A stretch of 64,000 bases of DNA. Source: Amaranthus tricolor (Eukaryota > Streptophyta > Magnoliopsida > Caryophyllales > Amaranthaceae). The stretch is taken from contig NC_080048.1 of NCBI RefSeq assembly GCF_026212465.1, forward strand, positions 32,355,017-32,419,016, read 5' to 3'. This document shows, piece by piece, positions 61,395-64,000 of the stretch; the first letter of the stretch is position 1; each line of letters begins with the position of its first letter. The notes under the pieces were generated by a model that saw only the letters and a program-made list of their open reading frames with translations, searched no databases and was not told the origin of the DNA. A program made the position numbers and the translations under genes.

Positions 61395-63635
61395 CTAAAA
61401 AATCAATGAATGGAAAATTAAAAACTAAGCAAGTCTACTTATTAATGGTAAATGATTTTTAAGTTAAAATTGAAAATTATTAGCCAACTATTTTGTGAGA
61501 TATTAGGTAAAATTATATATTAATTGTTGACTATAAAAAAAAGAGTCAACAAACCAAAATTCTGAGAGAAAAGCAAAGAAAATTGGCCAAAATATTTTAG
61601 TGTAAGAGTTGGCTTTTTTAGCCGGATGGAAAGCCAACTCTGATCAACAAAAAGCCACTAGAAAAAAGATAACCAAACGCCAGCAACCGATTGTTTTTAG
61701 CCTTTTTACCATTATTTAATAAACAGTCAATAACTTAGAACTATTTTGACCAAAGATTTACTTAGCTTAAATAACTGACTTAAACACTGACTTAAACACG
61801 TGAGTAGACATCCAATTAGTCAAATATGTAAATAGCCATTCTACAAACATAATAATGTTTTTTTTTCGGAAAGTAAATGAAAAATAGCTCATAGCCTATT
61901 AGGTATTATCATTATTATCAGCCAGAAAACTTGAAATAAAATGAGCTGAAGCATTTATATACAGAAATAGTGGGCAAGTTGGTACTTTATCCCACTAAAG
62001 CCAAATATCCATGGGCCCAACCCACCTAAAATTTTCAGCTAACGGATCCAACCAAGTTATTTACTCTTCAAATACCTTTACAGCTATACTTGCTCAAAAC
62101 AAGAAGTTTATGTATTGATAATTTGTATTAAGTAGGTTATTTAATTTATGTATAAAGCATGATATGTGGTGAGACTGTTTCGTACAAGAATTTTTAATAC
62201 ATTTACTTTCTTTTTTCTTGTTTTTAGAAAGAGTAGCACAAACTTTACGTGATTTTAGATGAACAAGGACTGTGGACTACCTAGTGTTTTTTACTAATTT
62301 ACTCTCACTTATATGACGCTACGGCAGACTCTTTCAATGTATAAATTTATCAAATTGCTTAAATGAGCTAGTATCGCATCTTCACTAGAACATAGGAAGT
62401 GATAAATTTGTTATTAGGCTTGTGTACAATAAAACCCGCATAAGAGGAAAGTTGACTGCAACTTACCCGTTGAGGTTTCATCCTACAACCAATTGGTAAT
62501 AGAACTTAGACAACCTCTCTCTAATTCACACATTGTTTTTTCTTTATGGAAGACCGAGATTTTTCGTTTCAAATTGATTGAAAACGATCGGCTCTGATGC
62601 CATGATAAATTTGTTATTGGGCTTGTACACAACAAAAACCCGCATAAGATTAGAGTTTGCTGCACACAAACCCGATGAGGTTCCATTCCAAAACCAATTG
62701 GTAACTAAAGGAGTAGTCTATCAAGCTAGTCAACATTTCTCTAATTCTTCAATTTAGGATTACATATGGATTATTTTTCCAACAATAGATACGTGGTTTA
62801 CTAGTTTACGCGTTTAGCAATTAGCTTCTCATAGTAAAAACACAAATTCTTGTGAGAGACGTCTATTTGAGAGACCAATTTTAATTGGGCCAACCCATTA
62901 TATATTTTTTAAAATATTGTAAGTAGACATTAAGATTGATGTAAGTAGACATTTAAGATATTGAAAATAGGTATTAAAGATACAGTGAGTAAGTATTAAG
63001 TAGGCATTAAGAATACGATAAGTAAGCATTAATCTTTAATGGGCTGGGCTTGAGATACGTCTCTCAAGAGACTAGCTATAGTAAAAAATGGCAAGGATGT
63101 GCTAAACAATGACTAAAACATGTTGTAACATCATCTTGTAACTTATAGCGCGCTCATATGTGCAACCTTTTATAGGCTTATAAATATCATTTACTGATAC
63201 AGCTTGTAATTCGAGTGTAAACAACACCTCCCGTGATGCCCCCTTGCTAGTAGCAAATGGAACATACGTTTACACGGCCAATAACTGCGTAATGTGCAAG
63301 TGTGACGCCACAAATAACTTCAGGTAACTTCTTTCATTATCCTTTACATCTAAAATCAATATAAGATTCTTTTATGTAATTGGCATGGTTTGTACAGGCT
63401 GCAGTGTCAACCATCAGGATTGAAAGCAATAAATTGGGCAACATGTCCGACTATGCAGTGCTCTGGTTCGAATTTGTCGCTAGGCAACTCGACTATGTTA
63501 TCTGACTGTACTCGCTCAACTTGTGCCTATGCCGGTTATAACAAACTAAATGTTCTTACAACCCTTGCTGCTGAAGACACTTGTGCTGGTATTAATCTTC
63601 ATTCTTTAGATTCTCCTAACCAAATCGTTAATTAG
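56513..63635 (+). CDS. LysM receptor-like protein, LYM/CEBiP family (3 exons seen)
   Basis: Cell-surface LysM protein of the family that binds chitin (LYM2/CEBiP) or peptidoglycan (LYM1/LYM3) and works with LysM receptor kinases in immunity. Exons: 56513-57164, 63203-63323, 63398-63635; borders GT-AG and phases agree. Signal peptide about residues 1-22 (LLLLLFLFPLLVAAQ). The ectodomain has the family's Cys pattern with CHC (93-95) and CSC (157-159). LysM1 is about residues 108-153 (LFHIANQVFGGLVDY) and LysM2 about 170-215 (SSVDQIAAEFGISSESL). Exon 2 adds LLVANGTYVYTANNC and CKCDATNN; exon 3 adds LQCQPSGLKAINW and CAYAGYNKLNVLTT. Read through, it stops after 336 residues without the hydrophobic GPI signal. 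A donor-like GT at 63589 (tgctg|gtattaat) suggests exon 3 really ends at 63588 and the anchor exon lies outside. Which LYM it is remains open. Confidence 0.9.
57142..57560. repeat. 290 bp tandem duplication copying the exon 1 end and splice donor
   Basis: Copy 1 (about 57142-57260) holds the last 23 coding bases, the donor and the intron start. Copy 2 (about 57432-57545) repeats gtgcttga...ctctta-aaggtactttct, accatttatta-tgtgtttta and gtgttttgatttctata. AT-rich MITE-like DNA (about 57270-57420) lies between. Confidence 0.75.
58769..58811. repeat. (AAT)n microsatellite
   Basis: About 14 copies of a trinucleotide repeat; the poly-Asn frame through it is an artefact. Confidence 0.95.
59113..59353. 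mobile_element. CACTA-type MITE
   Basis: 241 bp with ends CACTATAAGAAAAATCA and (reverse complement) CACTACAAGAAATATCA, the CACTA signature, and exact 3 bp duplications AAC at 59110-59112 and 59354-59356. The interior has subterminal repeats of the aatgatttttgt / gcaac type. It is non-coding and lies in LysM intron 1. Confidence 0.85.
61335..61391. repeat. (TA)n microsatellite in LysM intron 1
   Basis: About 57 bp of TA repeats. Confidence 0.95.
62400..62784 (-). mobile_element. TRIM-like miniature LTR retroelement
   Basis: Two direct repeats, left from 62400 (tgataaatttgttatt-ggcttg, aaacccgcataaga, ccaattggtaa) and right 62603-62784. On the minus strand the right copy runs from TGTTGGAAAAATAATCC to AACAAATTTATCA and is followed at once by TGGCATCAGAGCC, a Met-tRNA-type primer site (62590-62602). 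The interior is under 100 bp, which fits a TRIM or a heavily deleted element. The left repeat's outer limit and the target duplication are unclear. Confidence 0.55.
62841..63077. mobile_element. MULE-like MITE just before LysM exon 2
   Basis: 237 bp flanked by an exact 10 bp direct repeat ATAGTAAAAA (62831-62840 and 63078-63087); Mutator-type duplications are usually 9 bp or a little more. The ends are inverted around CTTG(T)GAGAGACGT. The interior has several aagtag-cattaaga-ta units like those at 15560-16125. It ends 125 bp upstream of exon 2. Confidence 0.65.
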
Positions 63636-63639
63636 CTAG

Positions 63640-64000
63640 TTCAGTTATCATTGATATATAAACGGGCGAATTTAGGCTCTGATCTGCCTAGATCACGTAG
63701 TGTCGTTTCTGACATATTTTGGCCCTAGGTAAAATAAAAGAAATAGACTCTTTTTATAGAAGGTTGATTTTGGTATTTATAGGCATTTGACAAAAGTAAA
63801 ATTACAATTTTACAAGCAATGTTCTACGTCCTACACTACAACATTGATAAATTAAGGTATTGGGCTCCTTTCAAACTTTGAATTCTAGGCAAATGTCTAC
63901 CTTGCATAGGGTAAGGAACGACCTTGAGGCTATAATCCGGATAATTTGTTTAAAATCATATAAATATTAAATTGTGTATATAACATTGAAAAACGACAAC
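63640..64000. other. Right edge, nothing recognised
   Basis: No coding sequence resembling a GPI-anchor exon was seen. It is probably intron or 3' flank of the LysM gene. Confidence 0.35.

Larger units (their letters stand above)
57560..62390. other. LysM gene intron 1, interior
   Basis: Long AT-rich intron. It holds an (AAT)n run, a CACTA MITE, Stowaway-like remnants (59690-59900 and, reversed, 60545-60780) and a TA array; no other gene was recognised. Confidence 0.5.

Overview
This window is nuclear DNA from a flowering plant. It is AT-rich, its genes carry many GT-AG introns, and plant-type transposons fill much of the space. Several short repeats (CTTGTAYGAGAC-type hairpin MITEs and drifting 'agtaggtatt' minisatellites) look to me like repeats of Caryophyllales (beet/spinach/amaranth relatives). 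That is an impression from memory, not a test. I found no rRNA, tRNA, CRISPR or bacterial-type operon.

Three host genes are supported. (1) Minus strand 9449-14532: a four-exon DUF630/DUF632 protein of the NRG2/REL2 family, 849 residues. (2) Plus strand 45062-53126: a twelve-exon GPAT9-type glycerol-3-phosphate acyltransferase, 377 residues; every exon junction was resolved and both acyltransferase motifs are present. (3) Plus strand 56513-63635: a LysM receptor-like protein of the LYM/CEBiP family with a 6 kb first intron; the GPI-anchor exon is not recognisable and probably lies beyond the window. A short fragment resembling a phosphoglucan phosphatase (LSF2/SEX4 type) lies at 38140-38305.

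The rest is mostly mobile DNA. From left to right: a CACTA transposase fragment (1-660); a hAT-like MITE; an RTE-type LINE 3' end; a complete but decayed PIF/Harbinger element with TTA target duplications (2508-5946); a second RTE LINE 3' end in the opposite orientation (7445-8400); gene 1; hairpin MITEs and a degenerate minisatellite; an old Ty3-type LTR remnant (about 17.1-19.1 kb) that has taken in a 620 bp hAT MITE and a TA array of about 380 bp; a three-level retrotransposon nest (22.2-32.9 kb); an intergenic stretch with degenerate repeats and a foldback element; two internally deleted copia elements (35.7-37.5 and 38.6-40.6 kb); and an intact mariner-like element (41.1-44.6 kb) about 0.5 kb upstream of gene 2.

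The best material is structural. The nest is a copia element interrupted by a chromovirus whose 3' LTR is itself interrupted by a solo LTR. All three levels keep exact 5 bp target duplications, and the copia reading frame continues across the insertion. Three different copia elements share the unusual LTR terminus TATTAG instead of TG. One of them has two apparently identical 214 bp LTRs although it lacks gag, protease and integrase. A 767 bp solo LTR with an exact target duplication sits in a GPAT9 intron. A foldback element carries four evenly spaced TTCGCA hairpins. I did not find a wholly new biological system; the strongest leads are these mobile-element observations.
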